Below are positions 46,084 to 60,018 of a DNA stretch of 64,000 nt, piece after piece. The DNA is from Benincasa hispida (lineage: Eukaryota; Streptophyta; Magnoliopsida; Cucurbitales; Cucurbitaceae). Both the position numbers and the translations under genes were made by a program. The number at the start of each line of letters is the position of its first letter. Within the stretch, counting starts at the first letter, position 1. A model generated the notes under the pieces. That model saw nothing but the letters and a program-made list of their open reading frames with translations, was not told the DNA's origin and ran no database searches. The stretch covers positions 49,711,600 through 49,775,599 of the forward strand of contig NC_052354.1 of NCBI RefSeq assembly GCF_009727055.1, given 5' to 3'.

Positions 46084-46830
46084 TTGGCCCTTAATCTCAA
46101 ATTAATTAATTAATCAATGTTTTAATGATAACAAACTCAATTTCTAATTACTGAAAATTTTAGTGTTTTAAGATGTCCATAGCATAGAGCTCGGAACAAC
46201 GATTCCAACACCTCTTGAATGACTCAAATCAAAGCTAAAACGAAGACGATATGACTGAAACAAGTCTATAGAGAAAATATCGTGGTGGATGACGTGGCAT
46301 AACCAGACCATTTGCATGTAGACATGTGGCAACATATTGGTTGAATGGTGGATCATTAAGAGATTAACATATGATGGACTTTTGATTTTTGGATTGATTT
46401 AAAAAAATAAAATTTAAAAGAAATTTAAAAGGAAAAATAAATTTAATATTATTTTATGTTTGTGTCTAATGGCTAGTTTTTTACACATGGTATGTTTTTT
46501 ATTTTTGGATTGACTTTAAAAATAATGAATTTAAAAAGAAAATGAATTTCAAAAGAAAATGAATTTAATATTATATTTTGTTTGTTTCCAAAATCTAATG
46601 GTCCAAATTAATTGTGGTTTCTAAAAATTTTTTTCCATCTCTATATAAACCATCTTCCTCTCCAAATTTTAAAGAAACAAAATTTTACATTTTATAATCC
46701 TCCAAAACTCAAAAGTTTCATTGAACCGGAGTTAGAGAATACATAAAGAGAATTTAACCGGAGTTAGCATACCTAAACTTAAAGTATTTTAGAACAATTT
46801 GAAACCAAATGTATAGACTCTTTTTATAGT
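46084..46830. repeat. LTR-like segment with TATATAAA, unassigned
   Basis: After the break in the copia integrase, the sequence reads TTTTAATGATAACAAACTCA and later TCTCTATATAAACCATCTTC (46639-46658), followed by a leader-like stretch. This is the layout of a retrotransposon LTR promoter, but no partner copy or coding sequence is present. Confidence 0.35.
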
Positions 46831-47624
46831 GTATGGAACTCATGACTTTTTTAAACTTTTTCGATGTGAAATAAGTGCACTTCTAATACTTTGCCAAAAA
46901 TCCAACATTAATTATCTTCTTTATAATGGATTGATCTATAGTAAATCGTCTTATGAATATTGTTATTATCATCAATACTATTGATGTATCGTGTGGAACC
47001 CTAAAATGAATATTTATTTATTTTTACTAGGTTTTTTATGGACTTAAAGTGCTAAAATACGCAAAGGAAATTTGGTTGCAATGCATTAACTGGTTCTATT
47101 TAATTTCTATGTAAAAACGATATCAATTTTTATCATTACTAATTACTCGAGAAAGAATGTCAGATTTTTAGGTCGAAGGAAAAGGGACATTTTTCTTTTG
47201 AATTTTCAAATTTCGAAAATGAAAAATATTTAAGTACATTTCAGACTACATTTATCTTTGTACATCGTATTAAATTATCTAACTATAATTTGACACATAA
47301 CAAATTATTATTATTATTATTTATATTAAGAGTGAGATGCAGATACATTCTAGAAGGATTCGAATATTCCACGTTTAAAATATGATGTTGTGATGTGAAT
47401 TATGAGACGTACATGTCCTTCATAAGGACCACAAAGCAAAAAGCTGATGCAGATGGGAAGGTGGCCTCATTGGCACCTTGCGAATTCCCTGTCCTTTCTT
47501 TGAACCATCACATATTGCCTTCTTTCTGATTGGTTCAATTAATATTCAACCTTATCATTTCTATTATTTTCTTTAAATCTATGTCCATTCTCATTTTCAC
47601 TTGTCAAGTAATAAAACAATAAAT
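46831..47624. other. Intergenic DNA, no gene recognised
   Basis: A slightly GC-richer piece (47395-47540, containing CTGATTGGTTCAAT) resembles a promoter fragment but has no gene beside it. Confidence 0.4.
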
Positions 47625-47770
47625 TTTAAAGGCTTCTTTTTAAATATAAAAAATTATTTAAAATTATTTACATTTTATAGTAAAACATTTAAAAAACATA
47701 TTTTTTTTTTTTAACTTTTTACTATAAAATATAAATATTTTTGGGATTTTTGTATTTATAAGAATTTCTC
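47625..47770. mobile_element. Small palindromic MITE, copy at 47.7 kb
   Basis: The arms TTTACATTTTATAGTAAAAC and TTTTTACTATAAAATATAAA mirror each other, with outer arms TTTTTAAATATAAAAAAT and TTTTTGTATTTATAAGAATT. It is related to 40505-40645. Confidence 0.75.
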
Positions 47771-48869
47771 AATTTTTTTAAACTTATTTCATTCGTGTTA
47801 CCTTCTCTAAATTTTTACATTTTTTCTCCTAGTTTTTTTTTTCTTTTTTAAACTTGCAAAATGTAATATGTGATAATGTATTTGATTGTTACTGCCCTAT
47901 TACATTTGATGAGTATTGTAAGCCACTCTTTTCTAAACCGAGGAAAAAGTTTCAGATTGTTTGATAATTATTTGATTTTAAATTTAAGTTCATAAAAATT
48001 ACTTGAATATATGAGTTTTTTTTTTCTTACTTAGTTTTATTATCTTTACTTTCTGTTAATGTTATTAGAAGTCGTATCAAGTTTACTTTGGAAATAAAAA
48101 TATAGTCTTTAAAATGGTTTAATTTTTTAAATTTGGTTAAGAATCCAAATACTCAACACAATTGAGTCAAAGCCTACTCAAATACCTAAACTAATCTCTT
48201 TCTTTTTCTTTTTAAAGAAAAATATTAACTTCTTTCGAGAAAAAATTTTGATTTTAATCTTCGCCCTGAACTTTCAACCTCATCAAATTAGACTCAAAAT
48301 TTTGGTAAGTATTTAAAAATCTTCAAGATCTCAATATTCTCAATGAAAATCAAACTTTGTACAATTCAATTCGATAAATACACAAACCCAATCATCAAAA
48401 TCCTATCAATTTTTGTATATTCATATTATATATTAGAATTAATCGATCCCACATTGAGAATACCTTTTTTTTTTGTTAATTATTATTAGAATAAAACCTA
48501 TCCATAAAACATGCAACACTTATTCAAGTTTCTAATATTTGTCCTAGTTAAAAGGTACAATTCAATAAATTAAAAAGTTGAAATAAATAAAAAATACATT
48601 TTCAAGTTGAAGGTAAAGTTTCTCAAAAGTATAAATAAATGTGTGGTCGTCCTCGTACTATGGCCTTCATGCACTTTTGACATATTGATTTTTAATTTTA
48701 TTTTTTTCTCTCATAAATCTAACATTCCTACAATACCAAACAATTTGCTATCATAAGGACCAACAAAATCATACACAATAAAGTTCAGAGCTCCACCCTG
48801 TTCACTGAAGCATATATTTTAGAGACCAACCAAACAAGAACCACAAAATCAAATTGAAAAATCTATTAG

Positions 48870-49160
48870 GAAATGTTTGGAGACAAAGTTGGTTATTATA
48901 ATCAGTGTAAGTTATAATAATATGTAGACTATAATAGTTTATATTTAGAATACAAACTATTTTAGTCTAAGTTATAATAGTTTGTGTTTAGGAATATAAA
49001 CTATTTTAATTTGGGTAGAAAATAATAAAGAGAGAATGAGTAGAAAATGGTAAACACGATAACAAACAACAAATACTATAATAAAGAAAACTAGTAATAC
49101 TAGGTTATAATAATTGAAAATATCAACTATTATAATCGGAGTCCATAGACATGGAGAACT
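48870..49160. repeat. TTATAATAGTTT-rich MITE-like repeat behind the epimerase gene
   Basis: Repeated words TTATAATAGTTTGTGTTTAG and AACTATTATAATCGG, and GTTTGGAGACAAAGTTGGTTATTATAATC at the left. Termini approximate. It may overlap the 3' end of the epimerase transcript. Confidence 0.5.
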
Positions 49161-49447
49161 ATTATAGCACACTCTCTGCCCACTTTAAGTTGGCCCAGAC
49201 ACCTCCTCATACAAAGTAGATAAGAATACGAACCTGCTAAAAGAAAACTACAATATTTCCTTTCTAAGGAAAGGGGATGGGGATGAAAGGGCAATATAGA
49301 ATTGAATAGAATAGTAGACATATCAACTGTATCCAGGAACATCAGAATACTACAGAGAATGTAGTGGGTAATAACAACTTTTGATAACTAGTATATAGCT
49401 CAGGTTGTACCGACGCAGCCCGATCAGATTATCCGGGTGTTAACTAA
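49161..49447 (-). other. Probable 3' UTR of the epimerase gene
   Basis: It directly follows the TAA stop on the minus strand and has no coding character. Confidence 0.5.
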
Positions 49448-51834
49448 TTACTCTTTACCATCAGCAGCACGGAGTGACCCAAGTTGAACCGGAGCTTGGG
49501 TACCAACAACCTTTGATGATCCATAAACTGTCAGGTCAATGCCTTGAGACTTCTCTTTTTCAATCTGCTCCTTGATCCAGAAGTAGGTAATTCTCAATCC
49601 ATCCTACATACAATATGAAACAAATGATGAGCAAGAGAGTCAAAGGAAGGCATAGGTGACGAAAGTTCCAGAGAAATTTTGATCGTCGACTTGATAACAA
49701 ACGGCTACTTTATCTAAATTTACCTTCAACTTCATTGTGGGAGCCCACCCAAGTTTCTCTTTAATGAGTGTGTTGTCTGAGTTACGACCACGGACACCCT
49801 CGGGACCAGGGATATGGTGAATTGGAAGCTTTTTGTTGTCAAAGCTAAGAACGATTTCAGCCATTTCATTCATGCTAACCATCTCATCGCTTCCAATGTT
49901 CACTGGCTCACGGAAGTCTGACTTAGTCAATCTGCAAACAGATGATTAATTTGACAACTTCCATCTCATGCAGAGCGAGCCAATGTTTTGTTGTTTGTAA
50001 AAATTGAAAAGGTGGGAAAAGATAATGGTAGCCACAGCAGCCAGGGTAAAATATAAACATTCGACAGCATTTCGTAACACGATTTCAAAAGAAAACAACT
50101 CAGAAGAGAGGCGGCAAGCAACCGCATCCATTACTTCGTTCACAAAGATGTCAATCATTAAGCACTCATCTGAATTCATGGATCAAAAAGTTCACAACAA
50201 AACAGATCAAAATACAGATTTCACACATAACATACACTACTTATCATCCCTTAGCTAGAGTTGAGCTGAAACTAACAAGCCAAAAAGTAATTAACCTAAT
50301 ATTATATGCTTTGTTTTCTTGTTTTTTTGACTCATAACAGAAGTTGCTCATAACACAAAAAATACACTAATTATTTTCCCTTAGCTAGAGTTGAGCTGAA
50401 ACCAATAAGCCAAAAACTACTTAAACTAAGGTTATTTTCCCTTCCCTTTGCATTATGTTCATAGCCCACCCCAACTACTCCCAAAGTCCTTGAAGGGTAT
50501 CTCCAAACATCTCAAACTCTTTCCACCTTTGAACACTCTTGAGGTGCTTAAGATTATACCAAATCCAAGAAAGAACAAATTTTAAACCTGGAATTCAGCA
50601 ATTGAGCTTTCTTACCTCAGGACACCTTCAACACATTCATCAATGAAAGTGAAAGATCTTGTTTGAAGACCATCTCCCCACATCTCAAACTTGTCTACAG
50701 AAGTGAGGGCCTTTCTGCAAAATGCAGCAGGAGCCTTTTCCCTTCCACCTATATGAATAAACCGATAGCATTAGATCTTACATTATGAATTGTCTAGAGA
50801 TAACATAACCATTTCTTGCATTTGGATCAACCTTTCCATGTTCCAAATGGACCATAAATGTTGTGGAACCTCCCAATTCGGCACTCAATACCGAAATCCT
50901 TAGTATAGTGTTTGCACAACTCCTCTGTAGCAAGCTTCTCCAAACCATAAGCATCTTGGGGCTACGAAACAAAAGTTCACACAGTTTTAATAAGCACATA
51001 TCTAACCGTTGTTTCGTTTCCAAATCATTAACACATAAGTAAATATGAACCTCAGCAGGCCAAGCATCTGACTCTTTCAAGCTCACATTAGTTTCCAATT
51101 GCTTAAATTCAGGGTAGATGCAAGCACTAGAAGCATAGAAAAACCTGCACTCACATGATAGAAGATCAGAATTATCTGTTGGGTACTTCCTTTCTCATTG
51201 GTAGGAACAAAACCAACAACAAAGGAGGGAATAATCTCAGATTAAAAAGATTTAGAATGCAAAATGTTCCCCTTTAAAAAATTTTTAGCTCATACTGACC
51301 CCACCCCCCACCGACAAGCCATAACTCTAAAGCATAAAAATATTGACCAACCAACCTTGTACCATTAAAGTTTCAAAGCATGCCTAAACACCATGAATTG
51401 AGAAAATTTTCCTTGAAAACTAACCTCTTAACTCCATTAATTCTTGCAGCTTCAAGCATATTGAAGCTGATCATGGTGTTATTATACATAATAACAGAGT
51501 GATTGGACTGGATGAAGCCCATACCACCCATATCAGCAGCCAGATTGAAGACATGGTCAACTTTCTCAGTCACCTTCATGCAATTATCCATAACTCTGAG
51601 ATCAACAAGATGGAACTCATGGCAGAACATATCCTCTGTCATGTGTTCATTCTTCTTCCAGTCAGAAGCAATGATGTAATGCCCTTCGCTCTTCAAACGC
51701 CTAGCAATGTGGGAAGCTATAAACCCACCAGCACCAGTAATGGAGATTCTCAGTTTCTCCGATGGCCAATAAGGCTCTCTTTCAAGCTCCTCATAAGTGT
51801 AAGAGCCATAATTGGTTTCCCCTGTGCTTCCCAT
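49448..51834 (-). CDS. GME: GDP-D-mannose 3',5'-epimerase
   Basis: Converts GDP-D-mannose to GDP-L-galactose (and GDP-L-gulose) in the cytosol; it feeds ascorbate synthesis and cell-wall polysaccharides. Exons on the minus strand: 51834-51425, 51144-51051, 50961-50832, 50748-50616, 49931-49724, 49603-49448, joined in frame through GT-AG introns (1131 bp, 376 residues; Arabidopsis GME has 377). A short-chain-dehydrogenase/epimerase fold: NAD motif TGAGGFIASH (residues 33-42), Asp58 in ASDWK, catalytic Cys145 in SSACIYPE, Tyr173 and Lys177 in YGLEK, Lys216 in GGREKAP. The C-terminus is LGSLRAADGKE. No active-site residue is missing; the one-residue difference is in the ETNVSLKE segment. The start is fixed by homology (MGSTGETNYG) and by an acceptor-like TGCAG just before it. 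Confidence 0.97.
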
Positions 51835-52250
51835 TCTGCACCGACAAGAAGATTCATCAGAAGGGAAAGTGAATTTCACAAAACATAGGCAGAGAGATAA
51901 GAGTCCATACAATTTCAAACAAATCAAAGCAAAACACAACATACCCAATTAAGATAACACGAAATCAAGAACAACCCAGAAATCCAAACCCTAAATCTGA
52001 AGGAAAAACACAGCAAATTTCCAAAAAAAAAAAAAAAAATCAACAAGAAGAAATTCTAGAGGAAACCCACAAAATGGAGTTGGGAGTTGGGTGTTTTTAT
52101 CACAAAAAAATGGCGGAAATTCACGGTTGTGATAGATACAATGAGGGAAGAAGACGAAATGGGTAGTGATGAACGGTGAGAAAGGGAAAAGGGGTTGAAT
52201 CGAATGGCGTGGCGCAGAGCTTGCAGGTTCTGGTCCCTATTAATAGAGGA
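51835..52250 (-). promoter_or_regulatory. 5' leader of GME with probable leader intron
   Basis: On the minus strand, TCTTGTCGGTGCAGA sits immediately before the ATG, an AG acceptor one base upstream. Upstream sequence to about 52200 includes a pyrimidine-rich leader (CTCTTCTTCCCTCATTG region reversed). The first leader exon and its donor cannot be fixed by eye. Confidence 0.5.
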
Positions 52251-52259
52251 GAAGGTTGA

Positions 52260-53989
52260 AGTGAAGGAGAAAAGAAGACCATTCATTTATGTTTTCTCTT
52301 ACCTTCCCAATGGCCCCATCTCACTCTGGCTCGATAACGGCACTTCCAATTTCCAAACCGGCCGTTCCGATGGATTCAGGCAAAAATTTTGTTACTTTCT
52401 TACTATTTTTGACGAAATTTTGCTTTGGGGTTTGGGTTAGGTGAATTGTTAAATGGTTGAATTTGGATTGAAAACAGAAGAAACCATAGCAATTTGAGCA
52501 ACTCAATTTTATTAAATAATTATTTCGTAAAATAAATCTTTGTATTTTTAATATTATGTCAATAAATTTTTGATGGGTCTCGAAACGTCTTTTAATATTT
52601 GTCAACATGACTACAATTCAATTAGTAGACTCCAATCTAATCATGAATTTAAGAGAGACTTCATTTTAAGGAGACAAAATAATAACTATATAACAATAAT
52701 AAATCTGATTTCGTTTTTTTATTTTTAAAATTTATGCTTATTTTTTCATAAACTTTTTATCTGGTCTTCAGTTTTTTTTTATATATAATTTTTTGAGTTT
52801 CTCGTCAAAATAAATATGCATATTTGTTTTTTTTTTTCTTTAAGTTTTCGAAACTTGACTTGATTTTTTTTTTAAAAAAAAAATTGAAAATAAATAAGAA
52901 ACTAAAAACTTGATATGGAATTAGTGTTTCTAAGTTTAATTTTTAAAGAAAGAAAAAAAAACGAAGGTCTAATTTGATTACCATTTGGTTTTGAGTGTTC
53001 TCTCACATTTCTCTTTACAAATAGTTTTCATCTTTGTTAAGAAAATATTTGAATTTTTAACCAATTATAAATTTAAAATAAATTTTAAAAAAGCTTTTTA
53101 AACTATTTTTTTTTAGTTTCTAAAAACTTGTTTTTGGTTTTTTAATTTGGTTAAGATTTAAACCTCTTTTAAAGAAAGGTGAAAACTATACTAAAAAAAA
53201 TAGTGAATAAGCCAACATCAATTTAAAAAAAAACAAAAAACAAAAACAAACAGAAAAACAAAACAACACAAACAAAATTGTTATCCGTTAAAATCCACGT
53301 GATTATCATATGAGCCCTTAATTAATGTTTTTTTTTTTTCAATACAACAATTGTAGGGATGAAGATTAAACATTTGACTTTTAGGGGGAAGATCATGTCA
53401 ATATCCATTAAAAGAAAATCTCATTAGTCATAAATTAGATCCTATCCTACAAAAATACATTAAACACAAATCGAAATTCAAATAAATCTACTAAATGTCA
53501 AAGCGAGTATAGTTCAACTTGCATCTAATATGTGTCAACAACCCTGAGGTTCATGTTCAAATCCCCAACTCGATTATATTAGAAAATCCATTAGACATAA
53601 TATAATATAATATTTAGAAATCAATTCAACAGATTTTTAAATTATGACATTATTGCCCAAAATGGTAAAAGTATATGAAATGTCATTTTAATTTTAATAG
53701 ATTGGCTTAAGCAACTTTGTCCAAAAGTTCCAATTTAATTCTCGTAGTTCTGTTAATTTTAATTTTGTTAAAAAAAATCCATGAAATATTGTAAATGTCA
53801 AAAATATAGAGAGAGAAGCATTGAAAAAAGATTGTTAGTATAATTATGGCTATTTAATTACTTATTGAGGAGTGATAACTTTTCTATTTATTTAAATAGT
53901 TTTTGTATTATTTATTTTATTTCTATAATGTTATAGAAATATGTCCTTCAGTAACTATAATTCTTTTTAAGTTTAAATCGTTCCTGATT
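52260..53989. other. Upstream of GME and AT-rich intergenic DNA
   Basis: The GME promoter should lie in the first few hundred bases. At 52950-53300 a stretch with AATTTGATTACCATTTGGTT and related words resembles the GTTTGGTAATCA MITE family, but its ends are unclear. No gene is seen. Confidence 0.45.
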
Positions 53990-54475
53990 TTATAAATATT
54001 ATTCTCTTTTAATACTTAAATTTTTAAAAATATAAGTCTTTGAACTTTTAAAAAATACTTATTTTAGTTCATGATATTAAAATTTGTTAACTTCTTAATA
54101 AATTGGCGAGATGGCTTGTATTTTTTAATAACTAAACTACCAATTAACCACACTAAAAAATCTACGATTTCAATCTTAAATAAGGTGGTAAAGTGATTTT
54201 GTATGAGATAACTTGAAAGTTATTTTTCGTTCAAATTTTGGTAACTCGCTATTTTGACGTGTTGGTAATCGACATTTTACTTCATTCATCTTACTCAATA
54301 TATCAAAAGCCCAAAAATACATGTCACCTCACATTTCCGTTTAAGTTTTAACAAAATTTAACTGGAATTAAAATAAACACTTTTTAAAACATTCAGGGAC
54401 TAAAACAAACGTTTTCAAAAATTTAAAGACTAAAATAAAACAATATTCAAAATTCAGGCACCAAAATAAGATTTA
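53990..54475. mobile_element. Inverted-repeat MITE of the AGGGACTAAAACAAAC type
   Basis: The left arm has AGTCTTTGAACTTTTAAAAA and CTTATTTTAGTTC. The right arm has the reverse: AAACATTCAGGGACTAAAAC, AAATTTAAAGACTAAAATAA. The interior contains TTGGTAACTCGCTATTTTGA. Non-coding. Confidence 0.6.
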
Positions 54476-57179
54476 AACATTCTTTTTATATTTATTCCCT
54501 TTGAACTCATAATAAAGATGAAAAACAAGATTACCATCGACATTTTATTCCAATTTTGTTCTAATATTTAAGCCATTATAAAGTGGATGTATAATGTTAC
54601 TATAATATAAAACAACCCCATTTGGAGGGATTATTTTTAAAGGGAAAATAATTTAAATTTAAAATAATAATAAGAATAAAAGTTGCTTTGTAGTTTAGAA
54701 AATATTTCAAAATTTTTACTAATTATATAAGTACACAAGCATTCGAAACAATAAAATAAAAAAGTATATATATATATATCAATAAAACAACATATTAATT
54801 AAATTTTTTTTATTAAAATTTCAATATAAAAGGTTGATTCATAACTAACTAATAACGTAAGAACAATATTTAAGTGCGATCGGTCTATACTTCTCCTTTC
54901 TCTACACGTAAAAAAATAGTAATATATTTTTTAAAAAATTAATTGTCACTTAACAAAATTTCATTAGATGCAACAAGGGTTACATGCTATACTTAAGTTT
55001 TATTTTTTTATAATTTAACAAAAAACAAGTTAAAGTAAAATTAACTTAAGTTTAATTGACATGCATTTTCTCTATTGAGATAAGATTATATTTGGTATTC
55101 ATTTCCTCATTTTTGTAATCATTGTACTATAAAAATTTTAAAAATGAAAACGAGATATTTATGTCTTATTTAATAATAGTTACATTTTTAGTTTTTAAGG
55201 TTTAATTTTTAAATTATTTTTTTTTTTATTGTCAAATGAGACATTTATTACATGTTTTTTTTTTTTTTAAATTTCAATATGAGGTATTTATTGACTTTTT
55301 AGTCAAAAATATACGTCTTAACTATAGTTGTTGGTCTATATTCAAATTAAATACATCTTTTTATTTCGTAATAGAAGAAATATGTTTTTAAAATTAACTT
55401 AATACCAGGGTTTAATATATGAAGGAAAGGAATTGTATGACATGTTATAATAAGATTTAAATAGAAGGAAGCTCTAATACGCTTCATGGAGCATTATAAT
55501 ATATGTTATTTTATTTTTCTCATCTTTCCTTTTCTTTTTAGATAAAAAAAACATTATAATATGTTTGAACTTTGACCGAAAGAAAATAATTGTATTGTTT
55601 TTTGTTCCTTTTAGTACAAATCGCGTAAAACACAGGAAACGAATATAATATATGATAATAATAATAATAATCTTTGACTTTTTTTTCATATTTATTCTAA
55701 ATATATGAAAGTCATAAAATTCTATTGCTTTTGTTATGCTCTAAACGTTGGTTTCAATTTGAATTCTTCATTGATATGAGTATAATTTAATTTTAATAAG
55801 AAAAAATATCAAACTTTTTTTTATACTGAAGGTTCAAAATTTCTTCGAAAAGATAAATAAAGCTTTATTTTGAAGTGATACAAATAAATTTTACGATGTT
55901 AAGTAGTTGTGGGAGTCTTAAAAGTACATCACATGAATGCCTTAATAGAAAATATGAACCTAACTTATGGTTTAAAGTATTATTTTTTGTTTTAAAAATA
56001 TAGTATATGTTACAACTCGTATTGTCTTGAATATACAACTAAAGATGTGTTGGTTCATATAATTTATTATATTAATTTATATTATTTTTCACTCATAAAA
56101 TAGATGTTTTGTAAACTTTAATCATAATATAACTATGAGACAATGAAAACTTTGAAAGCCCTATAATTTTTATTTTTTATTTTTTTTTACCTGTATCGCA
56201 ACTACAACACATTTGGGTAAGATACAAATTTTAGACGATGAAAAAAGAATAAAATATATGTTTTTTTTTTCATTCTATAATTTAATGGACTTAAAAAAAC
56301 TTTAATTTAACGTGATTAATTTTGATAATAGAAGATTATATAGTTCCCTAGAGTTTAAGGATTTAAATACACCTCAAATTAATTGCATTACTATACCATC
56401 ATATCAATGACTTTTTTTCCTTAAAAAGAAATCATATCAATGAATTGACAAAATTAAATTGCATCTATTAAATTTACTTTTGATTAGTTAGCTTAGCTTC
56501 ACGTGCGCACGTTTTTTTTCTAATGTTTAAAAATAATATTATATTCTGGTTCAAAATTATTCAACAAATATAATATAGGTTTAAATTCTATTTTGTCCTT
56601 ATATTTTTTTAATGTTGATTTTGATTATGTATTTTCAATTTTGATTCATTTTGATTCTCGTACCTAGAAAAAATAATCATCTTGCTCCTTCATTTTTATT
56701 TTTATTTCATTTTTAAGAGATAAAACTTATCATTTTTCTAAAGTTCTTGAACTTTGGTTTCTTTATCATTCTAATTTTATCCTTACTTATGGATTAATGC
56801 ATATATATGATATAGTTTATATTTTGATATATCAGTTAAATGATGTACTTTAATTGATATACTTTAATTTATTTAAATAATATTAGTTATATATTTGACT
56901 TTAATTGTGTTATGGTCAATATTGTTTATCCGGCTATTATAAATATTATTTTTTGTTTCGTTTTGATATAGAGTTAATTTAATTCAATTAGTCCAATTTT
57001 GATGGTTTGATTTAGGTCTTGGTATTAGTTGTGTTATATTTTCAAAATTCATTTTAGTGGTATATCTTAAATGTTTCAATTTTATCAACAGATAAAACTA
57101 CGCTCACTTCCTCCCGTCAGTTAATCTATTCTATGTTTAAAATTTTGATATGATTTCAATGGTACAAACATTACCTTTA
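54476..57179. other. AT-rich intergenic DNA, no gene seen
   Basis: Homopolymer runs, AAT triplets near 55655-55672 and common dispersed fragments (a GTTTCTTTATCATTCTAATT region near 56755). No coding signal on either strand. Confidence 0.45.
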
Positions 57180-58110
57180 ATTTGGTATATCAATTTTAAA
57201 ACGGATATTTCGTAATTTGTATATCAATGATAATGTTGATATATAAAATATAAAGTATATCATTCAAAATGGTATTTAAAATGGTATTTCAATCGTATAC
57301 TAGTACTAATTCACAATGAATCTTAATTAGATTATTAGTGTATCAGTAATATATTAGCACTCATTTAAAATTCAATTTCAAGTCTATATATTATTCGTAC
57401 ATTAATAATTTATAGACATTCATGAAAAATTCATTTAAAAGTATAAATTAGTGTATCAATATTGTATCAATACTCATTATAAACAAATTTCAAATATATC
57501 ATTAGTGTAAGTAGTGTATCAACATTTATTCTAGTTTAATAAAATTTTAAGTATAACATTAGTTTATTAATATTGTATCAACATTAACCCAAAATTCATG
57601 TTAAGTATAATGTTTGTGTATCATTTGTATATCATTACTCCTTAAGAATACATTTGTTCAAGTATATTAGTAGTTTATCAACATCTATTTAAATTTCAAT
57701 TTGAAGTGTAACACTAATGTATCAATAGTTTATCAACATTCATTTAGAATGGTTTGCCGATAGAACAGATTGAAAAATTGTAAGTTGATCATAATGTACT
57801 AAAAAGATAATATTATATAAAAAATGAATAAGGATTCAAATTAAGTCCACAAATAATAGTAAATACACAAGCACTTGTTGACTAATAAATATGACTTATG
57901 AATGATAGATTTGTTATATCAATTGTATAACTTATATACTTTAGATATATTTGTTATATGAGTCAAAGTCCACAAATAGAAGAAAATTTAGAAAGTATAT
58001 CAGTTGACTAATATACTAGTTATAAATAAATATAAAGTATATCGGTGGACTAATATACTAGTTGTAAAGTACATTAGATATACTATTGATACACCAATAG
58101 AAGTAAATTT
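57180..58110. repeat. Long degenerate TATCA/GTATATCA repeat
   Basis: About 0.9 kb in which TGTATCA, GTATATCA and ATCAACATT words recur irregularly. It shares style with 33483-33775. At its right end sequence like CTATATTTGCAAATTATAAA and AATATAGCATTTC follows, as near transposon ends elsewhere in the window. Confidence 0.6.
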
Positions 58111-58739
58111 AGAATAATAAAAAACAAAAATTAGCTTTAATATTTTTTTCTATATTTGCAAATTATAAAAAATTATTACTAAATTTGTAAATTTAAGAAC
58201 ATTTTTTTATCTGCAAACATAACCCTTTGAGCTAAACTAATTGTAAATATAGCATTTCAAAAAAAAAAAAAAAAAAAAAAACAAATATGGCCAAATTTGA
58301 GTCCAACCCATATAAAAAGACTAAAAAGTTCATGGAAATGTAATAAGCCCACGATCCACGATCAAATCCTGTACGATTCGGATTCCACGCTATTCTTCCA
58401 AAAATGATCGACGATTTGCATCCATTAGTAGTAAGTTTTCATCCATCAATGATTCAACTTTCCATCCATCAATAGTCGTTTAGTTTCTTCTTTTTTTTAT
58501 TCGAAAGTCCCTAACCCCATTGATCTTCTTCAAACTCCATCGATCTTCTTCAAACGATGATGCCAAAACTCTAACATCTACCAACAGAAAAAAAACCTAA
58601 CGTCTCCCTTTAACATCCGTCATCAACGAAAATCTTCTTCCATGTATCTATTTCCGTTTCCATTCATCCATCAAATATCGAAGGGGAGAATCATCGATAC
58701 TTGTAAAATAACACCGAAATCACTGTAGAATCACATTAG

Positions 58740-59410
58740 AAGGTAAGAAAAAGCATAGTTTCATGACTGTTTTTTTTTAGTTGATTGATTATTGTTTGTG
58801 TACTATAAACTTCAGATGTGTTTTTGTTTGGGGTCTATTGGTGATAGATTTCTGTCACCAATAAACTTGAAGAATGTTGAATTTGTTTTTTGTTTTCCAT
58901 GAAAGGTAAGTAAATGCATAGTTTCACTATTTTTTTCTTTAGTGTTGTTGATTAGAGTCAATCAGTGATAAGTTTTTATCACTGATATACTTAATGGGTG
59001 TTGAATTTATTTTCATGCAATGTAAGTAAATGCATAATTTTCACAACTATTTATTATTATTATTTTTTTTATTGTTGATTAGAGCATGCTATAAAGTAAA
59101 TGCATAATTTCACTATTATTTATTTATTTATTATTATTATTATTATTATTTTTGTTGATTAGAGTCTGCTATTGATTGGTTTCTATCATTGATAGACTTG
59201 AAACATGTTGGATTTATTTTTCATGAAAAGTAAGAAAAAGTTTAGTTTCATTTTTGTTTAGTTGATAGACTATTGGTAGTGTGCTTTTAGACTTCAAATA
59301 TGTTGTCGATTAGAGTCTATTTATGATAAGTTTCTATCATTGATAAACTTTACTACTTCAAGTCTATCAATTATCAGCTTTATCACTGATAAACTTGAAG
59401 TGTTTATTAC
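58740..59410. repeat. Tandem repeat, unit about 75-165 bp, with TATCACTGATA hairpins
   Basis: Five or six degenerate units run through GTAAGTAAATGCATAGTTTCAC, GTTGATTAGAGTCTATC, GATAAGTTTCTATCACTGAT, ACTTGAAG and GTTGAATTT. Starts near 58742, 58905, 59020, 59094 and 59230. A related piece recurs at 63030-63130. Confidence 0.75.
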
Positions 59411-60015
59411 TATTTTAACAAACTAATAAATGAAAAACAATTATGGAAAACGAACGACAAAAAAGGGGCAAAAAGGACCTTAGAACTTGAAGAATCATCA
59501 AGCAAAAAAAGGTGAAAATGAGAAGGTTTTCACTATATATTTAGTATGTATTTATTTATAAGTTGTACTTTAGAATATTTATAACATATATTTTCTTTTT
59601 TATTTAAATAGGCAAAAAACATTCCTAAAGAAAGTTAAAATTCCATTTTGAAATTCACAGTTTATGTCAAGCTAGAAGTGATAGACCATATTATTAAGGA
59701 CTTAGATACTACGTGTTTATCTTTATTTAAGGAAGGATCGTTTGGGCATTTGCTATGTTTAAAAATGTCCAAAGTACCTTTACAACTTCTAGCATATTTG
59801 ATTAGAAGAGAAAGTGTCTCTGCTGATAATAATGTTCTTCTTTTCAACATTGAAGGTAACATTGTAGAGTTTAGGTTGAGGAATTTTTGTTTGATTACAT
59901 GACTAAATTATGATGAATATCCTGTTAAGGATGTTTTAAATGAAATTAAAGAAAATGATTAAAAAATTAGACAAACTTTTTTAAGAAATGATACTAGCAT
60001 CACTAGAGAAAATCT

Positions 60016-60018
60016 TAA
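60016..60018. repeat. Target-site duplication TAA, left
   Basis: Matches 61620-61622. TAA/TTA duplication is the rule for PIF/Harbinger elements. Confidence 0.85.

Noticed and set aside
51499..51888. 129-codon plus-strand frame
   Set aside because: It is the complement of GME exon 1.
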